Shown here: in pieces, positions 63,998 to 64,000 of the stretch
How the letters are laid out: each line of letters starts with the position of its first letter
Position numbering within the stretch: the stretch's first letter is position 1
Assembly: GCF_000017585.1 (NCBI RefSeq)
Contig: NC_009714.1
Location: 434,001-498,000 of the forward strand
Source: Campylobacter hominis ATCC BAA-381
GTDB taxonomy: Bacteria; Campylobacterota; Campylobacteria; Campylobacterales; Campylobacteraceae
Direction: 5' to 3'
DNA: 64,000 nucleotides
The notes under the pieces: model-generated
The model's database searches: none
What the model was told of the DNA's origin: nothing
The model's input: the letters and a program-made list of their open reading frames with translations, nothing else
Translations under genes and position numbers: made by a program

Positions 63998-64000
63998 TTC

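Noticed and set aside
1-64000. CRISPR arrays, tRNA, rRNA or IS elements
   Set aside because: No regularly spaced repeats, no cloverleaf-like GGTTCGAATCC-type stretches and no transposase motifs were seen on reading both strands.

Overview
The window is about 30% GC, uses TTG and GTG starts freely, has AAGGA-type ribosome binding sites and TATAAT -10 boxes, and carries gene orders typical of Campylobacter: secF-secD-yajC; pheS-pheT-aroA-ispH-rpsA-serA; prmA-ftsH-pssA; miaB next to an HP0268-like gene and nusA; dus-membrane protein-dksA-like-rlmH-accD. I read it as a Campylobacter chromosome. C. hominis or a close relative is my guess, because cheY is missing from its usual place before prmA. 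No rRNA, tRNA, IS element, prophage or CRISPR array was found.

Layout. 1-4.3 kb: Sec accessory genes and lnt. 4.3-5.2 kb: one orphan secreted-type ORF in AT-rich DNA. 5.2-14.2 kb: a long minus-strand housekeeping series (serA, rpsA, ispH, aroA, pheT, pheS). 14.3-19.9 kb: HIT protein, then prmA-ftsH-pssA-leuA. 20-21.6 kb: a dapF lacking its N-terminus, then rpmI-rplT. 21.6-23.6 kb: a decayed accessory segment with three broken small genes and one gene split by a frameshift. 23.9-33.3 kb: prfB, panC, rimO, tilS, an acyltransferase, miaB, an HP0268-like nuclease and nusA.

33.4-37.6 kb: a tightly overlapping five-gene operon (double-NosL protein, small membrane protein, FtsX/MacB-like permease, LolD-like ATPase, Cys-rich polytopic membrane protein). 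It looks like a copper or thiol handling export system and is the best candidate here for a poorly described system. 37.7-41.6 kb: methyltransferase and Fur-family regulator divergent from znuA-znuC-znuB, with a phased repeat operator between them. 41.8-51.7 kb: peroxiredoxin, PEB1-type binding protein, pgi-galU, YigZ, SYLF and M23 proteins, a DUF1104 protein with a two-component system, and an NSS transporter. 52.7-56.4 kb: dus to accD. 56.4-59.5 kb: a TAXI-type TRAP transporter. 59.5-63 kb: a nickel ECF transporter, nikK-nikM-nikL-nikQ-nikO, with a structured region ahead of nikM. 63.1-64 kb: luxS and a PNPOx-like protein.

Metal handling is a theme: zinc uptake, nickel uptake and a probable copper module all lie within 30 kb. 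All identifications come from reading the sequence and remembered family features; no database was searched. Several starts are moved to the codon best supported by a ribosome binding site.
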